This document shows positions 40,872 to 48,547 of a DNA stretch of 64,000 bases, piece by piece. A model generated the notes under the pieces. The model had not been told where the DNA came from. It saw only the letters and a list, made by a program, of their open reading frames with translations, and ran no database searches. Source of the DNA: Exiguobacterium sp018617385 (GTDB lineage Bacteria; Bacillota; Bacilli; Exiguobacteriales; Exiguobacteriaceae). The stretch covers positions 248,001 through 312,000 of the forward strand of contig NZ_JACSKA010000001.1 in assembly GCF_018617385.1 (NCBI RefSeq). Reading direction: 5' to 3'. The position numbers and the translations under genes were made by a program. Every line of letters begins with the position of its first letter. The stretch's first letter is position 1.

Positions 40872-41816
40872 ATGAAACGAATGTTGATACTATCACTATT
40901 CCTGACTCCACTGCTTTTAACGGCTTGTGGAACGGAAGAAGCACCGTCGGACACGAGTCAATCCGAGAACGTGACGACAACTACAAATGACGAGTGGCAG
41001 CGTGTGGGATCCGATGAAACGGTTTCTCATATTCACGGGGCTGGATTTTGGCAAGACGATAACCGTCCGGTCATTGCAACGCATGCCGGATTGATGGAAT
41101 ATCGTGAAGATGGCTGGTATACACTTCTGACGAATCGCCATGACTATATGGGATTCGAACTCGTCGAGGATGGTTTTTATGCAAGTGGTCATCCCGACCG
41201 ACGTACCGACTTCCAAAATCCACTCGGTGTGTTATACGGGAAAGACCATGGCATGACATTAGACGTACGGGCACTGGAGGGAGAGGCAGACTTTCATTAC
41301 ATGAGTGCGGGTTATGCGACGGAAATGTTGTACGTCTACCTTGAGGAAGCGACGTCAGAGCTAGAACCTGGATTCTATCGTTCGGACGATGGCGGAAGAT
41401 CGTTCGAGTCGATGCGAGGATCTGGGGTAGAGGATGAGCAGGTGGCAGGGATTGTCGCCGACGCGACGGAAGCGGCGCGCGTCTTCCTATATGGGCCGTC
41501 CGGCATCCTCGTTTCGAATGACTTTGGAGATTCGTTCGAGCCACTCGTTGAATCAGAACAGGTGATTACGGTCGGAGCGGATGAGGGGCAGTTGGCATAC
41601 GTACGACAGACAGATGGTTCTTTCGAAGGGGTTCGTTTCAATTTAGACGATGGGTCGACAGAGACGTTCAATCTTCCAGAGTTTCAAGCGGATGCTGTGC
41701 CGATCAAATTGGCGATCAAAGAGGAGCGCATGCTGCTCGTCACATCTAACAATAGCGTATATGAGCTCATAGACGAGAAGTGGCAGACACAACTTGATGC
41801 AGGTGAACTCGACTGA
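40872..41816 (+). CDS. F510_1955-type beta-propeller lipoprotein
   Basis: This 314-residue lipoprotein (lipobox LLTACG) has BNR/Asp-box-like repeats such as YRSDDGGRSFESM and VSNDFGDSFEPL, plus SHIHGAGFW near residue 53. It resembles the F510_1955 family, labelled glycosyl hydrolase only because of propeller similarity, which is often found beside copper-resistance genes. A role outside the membrane in metal handling is inferred from the neighbours. It is followed by a terminator. Confidence 0.8.
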   Translation: MKRMLILSLFLTPLLLTACGTEEAPSDTSQSENVTTTTNDEWQRVGSDETVSHIHGAGFWQDDNRPVIATHAGLMEYREDGWYTLLTNRHDYMGFELVEDGFYASGHPDRRTDFQNPLGVLYGKDHGMTLDVRALEGEADFHYMSAGYATEMLYVYLEEATSELEPGFYRSDDGGRSFESMRGSGVEDEQVAGIVADATEAARVFLYGPSGILVSNDFGDSFEPLVESEQVITVGADEGQLAYVRQTDGSFEGVRFNLDDGSTETFNLPEFQADAVPIKLAIKEERMLLVTSNNSVYELIDEKWQTQLDAGELD

Positions 41817-41820
41817 CGAA

Positions 41821-41854
41821 AGACGCCTTTCCATTACTGGAGAGGCGTCTTTTT
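41821..41854. terminator. Convergent terminator after the propeller lipoprotein
   Basis: The stem AGACGCCT / AGGCGTCT is followed by T5; the same stem can serve the facing kinase gene. Confidence 0.85.
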
Positions 41855-43264
41855 GCCGAGTGGTAGGGCGACGGTGAACGAGGTACCTGTTGTATCCGAA
41901 GATACCGTCAACGTCCCACCATGCCGTGTGACGATTTGCTTGGCGATGGCGAGTCCGAGTCCGCTTCCACCAGTTTGACGAGATCGTGATTTTTCAACAC
42001 GGTACAGACGGTCGAAAATGTGTGGGAGATCTTCTTCAGGAATTCCCTTTCCGTCGTCAGTGATGGTCAAGACGAGATAAGCGTCTGAAGTAGTAGAATG
42101 AAGTGAAACATGTGTCGCCTCACTATGCTGAATCGCGTTGTGGGCAATGGACCGGAAGACCTGAAGCATGCGATGTCGATCCAATGTGAGCGTGATGTCT
42201 GCTTGTTCTATGTTCGGAGAAGCAGCGAACCGAATCGTCGTCATTCGGAACATCGTATCGAGCATTCGTCGTAAATCCTCACAAAACGTCGTGACAGACA
42301 CTTCTTCTCGATGTAACAAGAACGTGTTTTCGTCGAGTTGAGCCAATTGAAACGCATTTTCCACCAGTTCTGTGAGCGAGCGACTCTCATCTAAGATTGT
42401 CTGGATGGATTGATTGCGTAGCGGTTCGGGTGTGCTTTCTTTCGAAGCGATCTCGGCATATCCCCTCAAATAAGTGAGAGGGGTCTTGATTTCATGTGAG
42501 AGATCGGACAAAAATTGATGTCGTTCGCGACGTAAGCGAGCCAACTCCACGGACATGGCCTCGATGGAGCGAGCCAACTCACCGATTTCGTCAACGCGAT
42601 TCGTTGGTAGCTGTAGGTTATCGGGGTTCGTCAGTACGTTCTCGGTCGCTTGTTTCAGTGACTGAATTGGTTTCGAAATGAGGCGGCTCAGCAGGATGAA
42701 GGTCAGCACGGTCGTCACCAGTGCGATGGCCGTTATATACAGAAATCGCAACTGAAGGCGATGACTGATTCCATGAATGATTTCAGTCGGTAAAAACATG
42801 TAGACGTACCCATACCGTGTATTAAGATCATCCGTGATCGGCGTACGAACGCTTAAATACGGCTCGTTTTCCCAGTCGTCCTCTAGAACAGTCGTATCAT
42901 CGAATGGACCTGTACGTCGTTTCGTTTCGACGGTATCGACTAGTACCTGTGGAAAAGAACGGGACGTTTGAAGAAGGTCATGTGTTGGGTCAGTGATGGC
43001 AACTTTTGTGTCCGTCTCACTTTCCATGGTAGCCACATGACCGATTGTCTCTTCGGAAAAGTTCATCGCCAATACATTCGCATGACTCTCAGCCCGTGAT
43101 TCTAATCGATGAACTTCTTCTGTCACGCGTTCCCCAAGTAGTGTGTGGTAAAGGAGCAAGAATAAGACTCCTTCAATCAACAACGTAGACAACAGGAAGA
43201 CGAGGCTGATTCGGAACGGTAAGCTGTTACGACTGCGTCTCATCCGGAACGCTACTCGGTCCAT
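41834..43264 (-). CDS. Sensor histidine kinase of copper-island two-component system
   Basis: This ~476-residue BaeS/CusS-like kinase has a membrane helix at the N-terminus (SLVFLLSTLLIEGVLFLLLY), an extracellular loop (~50-170), a second helix, HAMP, then HisKA with DLSHEIKTPLTYLRGY and an ATPase domain with HNAIQHSEATHV, DDGKGIPEEDLPHIFDRLYR and GGSGLGLAIAKQIV. The start is uncertain: ATGs at 43282, 43264 and 43243 are all weakly supported. The chosen start overlaps the regulator gene by 13 bp. Copper sensing is suggested only by location. Confidence 0.85.
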   Translation of the reverse strand: MDRVAFRMRRSRNSLPFRISLVFLLSTLLIEGVLFLLLYHTLLGERVTEEVHRLESRAESHANVLAMNFSEETIGHVATMESETDTKVAITDPTHDLLQTSRSFPQVLVDTVETKRRTGPFDDTTVLEDDWENEPYLSVRTPITDDLNTRYGYVYMFLPTEIIHGISHRLQLRFLYITAIALVTTVLTFILLSRLISKPIQSLKQATENVLTNPDNLQLPTNRVDEIGELARSIEAMSVELARLRRERHQFLSDLSHEIKTPLTYLRGYAEIASKESTPEPLRNQSIQTILDESRSLTELVENAFQLAQLDENTFLLHREEVSVTTFCEDLRRMLDTMFRMTTIRFAASPNIEQADITLTLDRHRMLQVFRSIAHNAIQHSEATHVSLHSTTSDAYLVLTITDDGKGIPEEDLPHIFDRLYRVEKSRSRQTGGSGLGLAIAKQIVTRHGGTLTVSSDTTGTSFTVALPLGKKTPLQ

Positions 43265-43914
43265 CGATACCCACGTCCCCATACCGTCTTCAAATAATCA
43301 TCGATTGGAAAGCCTGCGTCCCCTAACTTTTCTCGAATCATGCGTATGTGTGCATCGACTGTACGGGGGTCCGATTCGGCGGAATACGGCCAGACGAGGT
43401 CATACAAATCTAAACGATTGAACAAACGATTCGGGTGCTGAAGAAATAGCTTCAAGATGGCTGTTGCTTTTGGCGTCAGAATGATTTCTTGTTCTTCGTA
43501 TAAGATGCGCCCGCTCTCTTCATCGTAACGGAGTGGACCGTATTGTAGGTTGACGACCCGACTTCTTCGAAGGACGGCTCGAATTCGGGCGAGCAACACA
43601 TTTCCATCAAATGGCTTTGTGACGTAGTCATCCGCTCCGGCATCTAGTCCTTGAATGGTCGTCTCGTTGTCTGAACGTGCCGTCAACAAGACGACGGGTA
43701 ATGCCGGATCTATCGTTTTCAACTGACGACAAAGTGAGATGCCGTCCACTTCTGGCATCATAATATCTAAGAGAATGAGGTCCGGTCGCGCTTCAATCTG
43801 ATCGAGTGCGGAGCGGGCATCATTTGCCTCGATGCAAGCGTACCCATCACTTTCAAGAAACAGACGAATCAAATGTCTCATTTTCTCTTCATCGTCTACA
43901 ATGAGGATCTTCAT
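43252..43914 (-). CDS. OmpR-family response regulator of copper-island system
   Basis: This 220-residue regulator has a receiver domain with DDEE pocket and phospho-acceptor Asp in DLILLDIMMPEVDG, Thr in LLTARSD and Lys in DYVTKPFDG. The C-terminal winged helix ends YLKTVWGRGYRW, typical of OmpR/PhoB. AGGAGGG precedes the ATG. It lies 21 bp downstream of the Mur-domain gene and overlaps the kinase, forming a three-gene unit. Confidence 0.93.
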   Translation of the reverse strand: MKILIVDDEEKMRHLIRLFLESDGYACIEANDARSALDQIEARPDLILLDIMMPEVDGISLCRQLKTIDPALPVVLLTARSDNETTIQGLDAGADDYVTKPFDGNVLLARIRAVLRRSRVVNLQYGPLRYDEESGRILYEEQEIILTPKATAILKLFLQHPNRLFNRLDLYDLVWPYSAESDPRTVDAHIRMIREKLGDAGFPIDDYLKTVWGRGYRWTE

Positions 43915-43935
43915 CTCATATCCCTCCTTCCTTCA

Positions 43936-44277
43936 TTATCGTTCCGCACGCTTCATGTGATTTCCTTCCGTGGCGAAAAGAGTCTGCAGTTGTTCGTGAG
44001 CGCTTGTAACGTCGCGACAGTAAATGACGGGTACTCTCGCATCAATCGGTCGATCTGTGACGATGGCTACTGCGCCATTTCGGATGGCGGCCCTCACTAA
44101 ATCGACGCCACGTTCATTGATTGGGCGCTTGCATATATATAAAAACATTTTTTTAATTTTCTCTGGTGTCGTTCCGATGCCGCGAATTGTCATTTCTTCT
44201 GGGTGATCGAGATAGGACCAAGATAAAACAGAATCCAGTGTTGCCAGTACGTCACGCAATGTCAGCTCTTGCATCAT
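43936..44277 (-). CDS. Stand-alone Mur-ligase N-terminal (MurE-like) domain protein
   Basis: This 113-residue protein matches the first domain of MurE-type ligases: an N-terminal helix (LRDVLATLDSVL), ITIRGIGT-like strand (MTIRGIGTTPEKIKKMFLYI), then ERGVDLVRAAIRNGAVAIV and VPVIYCRDVTSAHEQLQTLF. The ATP-binding and C-terminal ligase domains are absent and no remnant is seen downstream, so it is not a simple truncation. In MurE this domain binds the UDP-MurNAc-peptide substrate. It begins an operon with a response regulator and kinase. AAGGAAGGAG is 5 bp before the ATG at 44277. Confidence 0.7.
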   Translation of the reverse strand: MMQELTLRDVLATLDSVLSWSYLDHPEEMTIRGIGTTPEKIKKMFLYICKRPINERGVDLVRAAIRNGAVAIVTDRPIDARVPVIYCRDVTSAHEQLQTLFATEGNHMKRAER

Positions 44278-44442
44278 CGTTCTCCTTCCTTGCATGGTCT
44301 CAATTTCACTAGTGTACCCGACGTTTGTGAAAAAGAAGTGAAACCCTCTTAGAACCTGGTCTGGCTTAGAAATACATAGGTTTGAGCCTGATACAAGTAG
44401 GAAAAAGTATTTTTACACGCATCACAAGAAAGGGTGAACAAG

Positions 44443-44919
44443 ATGAAACAGTACGGTAAATTTGGAATCATGATTGCGGTCTCGACCTTCATTATGTATT
44501 GGCTCATGTATTTGAACGTGTTTCAGTTCAATCATATCTTCTTTAGTCAGACGAGGTTGTACATGGCACTCATCATGGGATCGGTCATGGCGTTTGTCAT
44601 GCTTCTCTTCATGTGGGGGATGTATAAGAATAAAACAGTTAACTTTATCATCCTTGGGGTCAGTGCCCTCGTCTTCAGTGCCTCGCTCTGGCTCGTTAGA
44701 AGCCAGACGACCGTCGATGATGTCAGTTGGATGAAAGCGATGATCCCTCACCACTCCATTGCCATTTTGACAAGTGAGCGCGCTGAAATTGAAGACCCAC
44801 GTGTGAAAGAATTGTCTGAAGAAATCATCAAGGCACAGCGCCGTGAAATCGAAGAGATGAAACAGTTGATTCAAGATTTAGAGGATGAAGAAGAGAATGC
44901 CGAGGAAAATGAGGAATGA
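44443..44919 (+). CDS. Membrane-anchored DUF305 protein
   Basis: This 158-residue protein has three predicted membrane helices (~9-29, 37-57, 65-87) and a C-terminal DUF305-like helical segment with WMKAMIPHHSIAILTSERAEI and the repeated EEIIKAQRREIEEMKQLI. DUF305 proteins carry HH and M residues proposed to bind copper. It has an acidic tail (EDEEENAEENEE). The ATG at 44443 is preferred to the GTG at 44434 because the latter overlaps the AAAGGG site. The context is the copper island. Confidence 0.82.
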   Translation: MKQYGKFGIMIAVSTFIMYWLMYLNVFQFNHIFFSQTRLYMALIMGSVMAFVMLLFMWGMYKNKTVNFIILGVSALVFSASLWLVRSQTTVDDVSWMKAMIPHHSIAILTSERAEIEDPRVKELSEEIIKAQRREIEEMKQLIQDLEDEEENAEENEE

Positions 44920-44924
44920 CAGAT

Positions 44925-44956
44925 ATACACAGTCGAAATCGGCTGTGTATTTTTTA
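44925..44956 (+). terminator. Terminator after the DUF305 gene
   Basis: The stem ATACACAG / CTGTGTAT is followed by TTTTTAT. Confidence 0.85.
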
Positions 44957-45118
44957 TACGTTGAAAAGGAAAAATAAAGAAAGTAAGTTAGAATTTGTTT
45001 TCCTTTATTTGAAATATAAATGACATATTTGTCGGTTCGTTTTGGTGGTAAAATTTTTTCAGTTAGATAATATAAAAAATAAAAATTTAAATACATAATT
45101 GAAAGGATTTACCACATC

Positions 45119-45835
45119 ATGAAACGAAAGATACTCTCTCTTTTCTGTGCCGTTCTTCTCACAGTCGGAATCTTCACTCCGGCAGGTACTCCGGCTGAAG
45201 CAGCCACCACGTATTATGTCAAAGTCACGACCAACAGTTTAAACGTCCGTTCGGGCCCGGGCACGACGTATGCAATCGTCGGTAGCGCGAAGTTGGGACA
45301 GTCGTTCAAATATCTCGGCGTGAGCGGGGGATGGACGAAAATCAATTTCAACGGGACATCCCGCTACGTCTCCAGTACATATGTGAAGAAGTACAGTGTC
45401 TCCACGCTTTCAACGACATCGACTGCGAAAATGATCATCCCAACAAAAGGGACGTTGACACAAAAGTATGGTCCCGCGAGTGGGCAGTACGGCTACACGT
45501 TCCATAACGGCATCGACTTGGCTGCCCCAAAAGGAACACCGGTCGTGTCAGCCGCTTATGGAAAAGTCATCGTTTCTCGGAACTATGGGGCTTACGGTAA
45601 CCACGTCATGATGAGCCATCAGTTGAACGGCCAAACATACATCACAGTATATGCACACCTCGATCGTCTCAATGTCGTCACAGGACAGACGCTAGCAAAA
45701 GGTGCAACGATTGGAACGATAGGGAATACCGGGAACTCGTTCGGGAATCACCTCCACTTCGAAGTGCATCGGAACAGCTATGTGTATAGCAGTTCATCTC
45801 CTGCCAACAGTATCAATCCGTATACGATGTTCTGA
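45119..45835 (+). CDS. Secreted SH3b - M23 peptidoglycan endopeptidase
   Basis: This 238-residue exported enzyme has a signal peptide with cleavage near AEA-A (residues ~26-29), a bacterial SH3 domain (~31-90, LNVRSGPGTTYAIVGS), and a LytM/M23 metallopeptidase domain (~110-235). Zinc and catalytic residues are visible: His129 and Asp133 in HNGID, His180 in VYAHLD, and His211/His213 in NHLHFEV. It is likely to cut peptide cross-bridges in cell-wall turnover. The upstream 150 bp are AT-rich without another gene. A strong terminator follows. Confidence 0.93.
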   Translation: MKRKILSLFCAVLLTVGIFTPAGTPAEAATTYYVKVTTNSLNVRSGPGTTYAIVGSAKLGQSFKYLGVSGGWTKINFNGTSRYVSSTYVKKYSVSTLSTTSTAKMIIPTKGTLTQKYGPASGQYGYTFHNGIDLAAPKGTPVVSAAYGKVIVSRNYGAYGNHVMMSHQLNGQTYITVYAHLDRLNVVTGQTLAKGATIGTIGNTGNSFGNHLHFEVHRNSYVYSSSSPANSINPYTMF

Positions 45836-45838
45836 CAT

Positions 45839-45877
45839 AAAAGCACGCGCTCCCAAAGGATGGGGCGCGTGCTTTTT
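45839..45877 (+). terminator. Terminator after the M23 peptidase
   Basis: The GC-rich stem AAAGCACGCGCtCC / GGgGCGCGTGCTTT is followed by TT, 4 bp after the stop; it can also serve the converging small gene. Confidence 0.9.
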
Positions 45878-45879
45878 GG

Positions 45880-46041
45880 TTAATGCCACGTCGTTTGTTT
45901 GTTTCGCTCGATTTGGTTGGCGGCGATGAGGCTGACACCAAGGACGACACCGAACACCAATCCGAACAGGTTGTTGAAGAGTAACATGAGGATGATCCCG
46001 AAGACGAGACCGATACTCATGAGGCCAATCCGATCAAACAT
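45880..46041 (-). CDS. Small membrane protein (53 aa)
   Basis: This gene is too short for common cut-offs. AAGGGG stands 8 bp before the ATG at 46041. The product starts MFDRIGLMSIGLVFGIILML, continues LFNNLFGLVFGVVLGVSLIA and ends ANQIERNKQTTWH. It has two hydrophobic helices separated by an NN turn, ending in a basic hydrophilic tail. The layout is very like the 47-residue protein at 35.6 kb. Its function is unknown. It lies downstream of terC on the same strand. Confidence 0.7.
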   Translation of the reverse strand: MFDRIGLMSIGLVFGIILMLLFNNLFGLVFGVVLGVSLIAANQIERNKQTTWH

Positions 46042-46128
46042 AGTGAATCCCCTTTTCTGTAGTTGTGCACCTCAATGATTACCCGATTTTCAAAGAAAGA
46101 ACACCGACGAAATGGACTGATTGATTCA

Positions 46129-47046
46129 TTATACGTGTTTGGACGAACCAGGTTTCGTTTTGTAGAAACTATAGAGCACGCTAATCAAGATGACGAGAAC
46201 GATGGTTCCAAGAGACATCCAAATCGGCATCTTGTACACGTCACCCAAAATCATCTTCGCCCCGATGAAGACGAGCATGAAGCTGAGACCGTGTTTCAAA
46301 TAGTAGAAGCGGTCGATCAAGTTGGCGAGGACGAAGTAGAGACTACGAAGTCCGAGAATCGCCATGATGTTCGCATAGAAGATGATATACGGGTCACGTG
46401 AATACGCAAAACTTGCAGCGACTGAATCGACAGCGAAGACGATATCCGACAATTCGATGAAGATGAGCGCGATGAAGAGTGGCGTGAAGAACAACTTCCC
46501 GTTGATGCGCTTCGTGAATTTTCCAGATGAGATATCTTGTGTGATGGGAAGGCGTCGCTCGAGCCAACGAATCGTCTTGTTTTCTTCAAGTGACTCGTCT
46601 TTCCCGATATTCTTATACATCATCCATCCTGTATAAACGAGGAACGCTCCGAACACGTAGTAGACCCAACCGAAGTTTTCTAAAAGGGATACCCCAGCGA
46701 CGATGAAGACGGCACGGAAGAAAATCGCTCCGAGAATCCCCCAGAACAGTACCTTATGTTGATACTTGAGTGGAATGGCGAAATAGGCGAAAACAAGTGA
46801 AAAGACGAAGACATTATCGATCGCGAGTGCCTTTTCGATAAAGTAGACGCTCGCATATTCCGTTGCGGCTGTACTTCCTTGCGTGAAGAACAACCATCCC
46901 CCGAATGCGATGGCAATCCCAATCCAGACAAACGTCCATGTCCACGCCTCGCGGAGCGAGACTTCGTGTGCTTTACGGTGGAACACCCCGAGGTCAAGTG
47001 CGAGCATGAAGATGACGATGAGTAAAAACCCGATGAGTAGGGTCAA
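46129..47046 (-). CDS. TerC/Alx-family membrane protein
   Basis: This 305-residue integral membrane protein has about nine helices. The family acid residues lie in FMLALDLGVFHRKAHEV, EKALAIDNVFVFSLVF and FIELSDIVFAVDSVAASFA. Members (Alx, YceF, YkoY, TerC) are linked to manganese export or metal loading of exported enzymes. No ATG is available: AGGAGG is followed by three TTG codons, and the third (47046) has ideal spacing. The promoter carries a striking palindrome. No yybP-ykoY (manganese) riboswitch is seen, as the leader is short. Confidence 0.9.
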   Translation of the reverse strand: MTLLIGFLLIVIFMLALDLGVFHRKAHEVSLREAWTWTFVWIGIAIAFGGWLFFTQGSTAATEYASVYFIEKALAIDNVFVFSLVFAYFAIPLKYQHKVLFWGILGAIFFRAVFIVAGVSLLENFGWVYYVFGAFLVYTGWMMYKNIGKDESLEENKTIRWLERRLPITQDISSGKFTKRINGKLFFTPLFIALIFIELSDIVFAVDSVAASFAYSRDPYIIFYANIMAILGLRSLYFVLANLIDRFYYLKHGLSFMLVFIGAKMILGDVYKMPIWMSLGTIVLVILISVLYSFYKTKPGSSKHV

Positions 47047-47090
47047 CAACAATTCCTCCTTTTTAAGGTCGTATGAACTTCTATATATTT

Positions 47091-47119
47091 AATTTAAGTT
47101 CATAAGAACTTAAAGTCAA
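47091..47119 (-). promoter_or_regulatory. terC promoter with a perfect 20-bp operator-like palindrome
   Basis: On the minus strand TTGACT (47114-47119) and TAAATT (47091-47096) are spaced 17 bp apart. The palindrome TTAAGTTCTTATGAACTTAA at 47094-47113 fills the spacer exactly. A further GAAGTTCATA half-site lies downstream (around 47072-47081). This is where a repressor such as a MarR- or ArsR-type protein would bind; its identity is unknown. Confidence 0.6.
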
Positions 47120-47153
47120 GCATGAAATAAAAAACCCACTCGAAATGGAGTGG

Positions 47154-47794
47154 TCAATGTGTAGAGCGTCTTTTTAACACGATGCGAGCCGTCCAACCGA
47201 CAACAGCGAGTATTGTGAATCCCAAAAACATATACATCACATGTGAATACATTTCGATGTACCCTAACCAAACGTGCCAATTCTCACCGACTACAACACC
47301 AATAAAAATAAGTACCGTATTCCAAATGAGCGTCCCGCATTCCAAATGAGCGTCCCGCATGTCGTCAACACGATAAATTGAAGGAACGGCATATTCGACA
47401 TACCGGCTGGAATCGAAATCAAACTGCGTACGACGGGAACGAATCGGCCAAAGAATACTAATTTTGGACCGAATCGATCAAACCAGCGATCGGCCATTCG
47501 AACATCTTCTATTTTCAGATAAAGTCTTTTGCCGTAACGGGTGATGAATGACTCGAGACGTTCTCGGTCCAGTAAAAGTCCAATCCCATAAAGGACGACG
47601 GCACCGAGGAGTGCTCCGACTGTTGCCACAACAATCATCCAAAGAGGATTGAGTGTGGTAGTTGTTGTGAAAAAACCGCCGAAAATTAAGATTAACTCGG
47701 ATGGGATTGGGGGGAACACATTCTCAATAAAGATGAGGAACATGACCCCTAAATAACCAAACTGTTCAATGATTTGTTGAATCCATTGTTCCAT
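47154..47794 (-). pseudogene. dedA-family membrane protein gene, frameshifted by a 20-bp duplication
   Basis: The gene codes for a DedA/VTT membrane protein (lipid scramblase/flippase-like family). The first part (47794 to ~47341) gives MEQWIQQIIEQFGYLGVMFL, continuing through FPPIPSELILIFGGF, FFGRFVPVVRSLISIPAG and TTCGTLIWN. A second copy of a 20-bp unit then shifts the frame, and the rest (TVLIFIGVVVGENWHVWLGY ... TARIVLKRRSTH) continues in another frame. Removing one copy restores a 206-residue protein of normal DedA length. As written, the product is 167 residues with a foreign tail and lacks the last helices. Confidence 0.88.
47321..47360. repeat. Perfect 20-bp tandem duplication inside dedA
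   Basis: The unit TCCAAATGAGCGTCCCGCAT occurs twice back to back (47321-47340, 47341-47360) with no mismatches. Twenty is not a multiple of three, so it frameshifts dedA. It may be a recent replication slip, a reversible phase switch, or an assembly artefact. Confidence 0.97.
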
Positions 47795-47819
47795 ATCGTA
47801 ATTTGTCTCCTATCTAATG

Positions 47820-48136
47820 CATATTCCCCATCAACAATAAGTCTCATCACATCGATTTGGATATCCATCCTAAGATGTAAAAGTAGTTTTAAACGATTTT
47901 TGGATGTCACGAAAGGTTGATTTCAAGGTCAAACTCACTTGAAAGTGATCATTCTGGCATATACCGCCGAAGTGATCACAAATCTATGGAGGGACTTTCA
48001 TACGTGATTTTCTGAACTGTAATTTCAGTATGAAGAAACTAGGAATAAAAAAACTTATGAATAATCATATTCATTTCACGAAAATCATTCGGATAAATCT
48101 GACAATTTAAGTCAAAAAAAATTTTATGAAAAGTTA
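47820..48136. other. AT-rich intergenic stretch without a gene
   Basis: I see no supported coding region here. It holds two near-direct repeats GAAAGTGATCA (around 47950) and GAAGTGATCAC (around 47980) and a small inverted repeat ATGAAT-N6-ATTCAT near 48058. These could be regulator sites for the divergent dedA and kdp units, but no factor can be named. Confidence 0.4.
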
Positions 48137-48165
48137 TTTACAGTCTTTTTGAATCGGCGTAATAT
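48137..48165 (+). promoter_or_regulatory. Promoter of the kdp operon
   Basis: TTTACA (48137-48142) and TAATAT (48160-48165) are spaced 17 bp apart, about 30 nt before the riboswitch aptamer. Position and spacing are ideal for a SigA promoter. Confidence 0.65.
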
Positions 48166-48194
48166 CCATCTCATCAACTTCATACGTATTGTTG

Positions 48195-48330
48195 AAATCT
48201 TTTCGCCGAGTTCCGGAGACGGAAGCGGGGGACCCACCGTCCAATCTGGACTGGGGTGAATCCTCAAGTGAGGTAGGGCCAACCTAGGCAGGCCCGAATC
48301 CGACAGCTAACCTCGTAGGCGTTATTAGGG
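48195..48330 (+). promoter_or_regulatory. c-di-AMP riboswitch (ydaO/yuaA type)
   Basis: The conserved blocks occur in order: TCGCCGAG, GCGGGGGACCCA, CTGGGGTGAATCC, AGGTAGGGCC, then CGAATCCGACAGCTAACC and TCGTAGGCG, whose ends pair with CGCCGA. These are the hallmarks of the ydaO riboswitch, which binds c-di-AMP and turns genes off. It sits in the 5' leader of kdp and is followed by a terminator, giving an OFF switch for potassium uptake, parallel to KimA (YdaO) control in B. subtilis. Confidence 0.95.
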
Positions 48331-48354
48331 GGATCCGACTCGTTCAGTGAGATG

Positions 48355-48388
48355 CCACTGGAGCCGTTTCTTGCTCCTGTGGTTTTTT
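48355..48388 (+). terminator. Expression-platform terminator of the c-di-AMP riboswitch
   Basis: The stem CCACTGGAGC / GCTCCTGTGG (one mismatch) has an 8-nt loop and is followed by TTTTTT. It lies ~25 nt after the aptamer and 54 bp before the first small ORF. Confidence 0.9.
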
Positions 48389-48441
48389 GTTCGTTTTAGA
48401 TGGTAAATTTATTAAAAATTTTAAAAAAGAGGTAATTAAAA

Positions 48442-48543
48442 ATGGGTGATTTAATCGCAATCGTGTTACTCGTTGGTTTAGTGGCGTCCATGAACGTGAT
48501 GATTCGTTCGATTGACCGGATGCATTGGAATGGACAGGGGTGA
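48442..48543 (+). CDS. Small membrane ORF at the head of the kdp operon (33 aa)
   Basis: The product starts MGDLIAIVLLVGLVASMNVM and ends IRSIDRMHWNGQG. It has one hydrophobic helix and a short basic tail. AGAGGT lies ~10 bp before the ATG. It ends 4 bp before kdpF. It could be an extra small Kdp-associated peptide; I know no established name. Confidence 0.6.
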   Translation: MGDLIAIVLLVGLVASMNVMIRSIDRMHWNGQG

Positions 48544-48547
48544 CGAC

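Noticed and set aside
47046..47153. Possible yybP-ykoY manganese riboswitch before terC
   Set aside because: The leader is only about 40 nt, too short, and contains none of the aptamer blocks.
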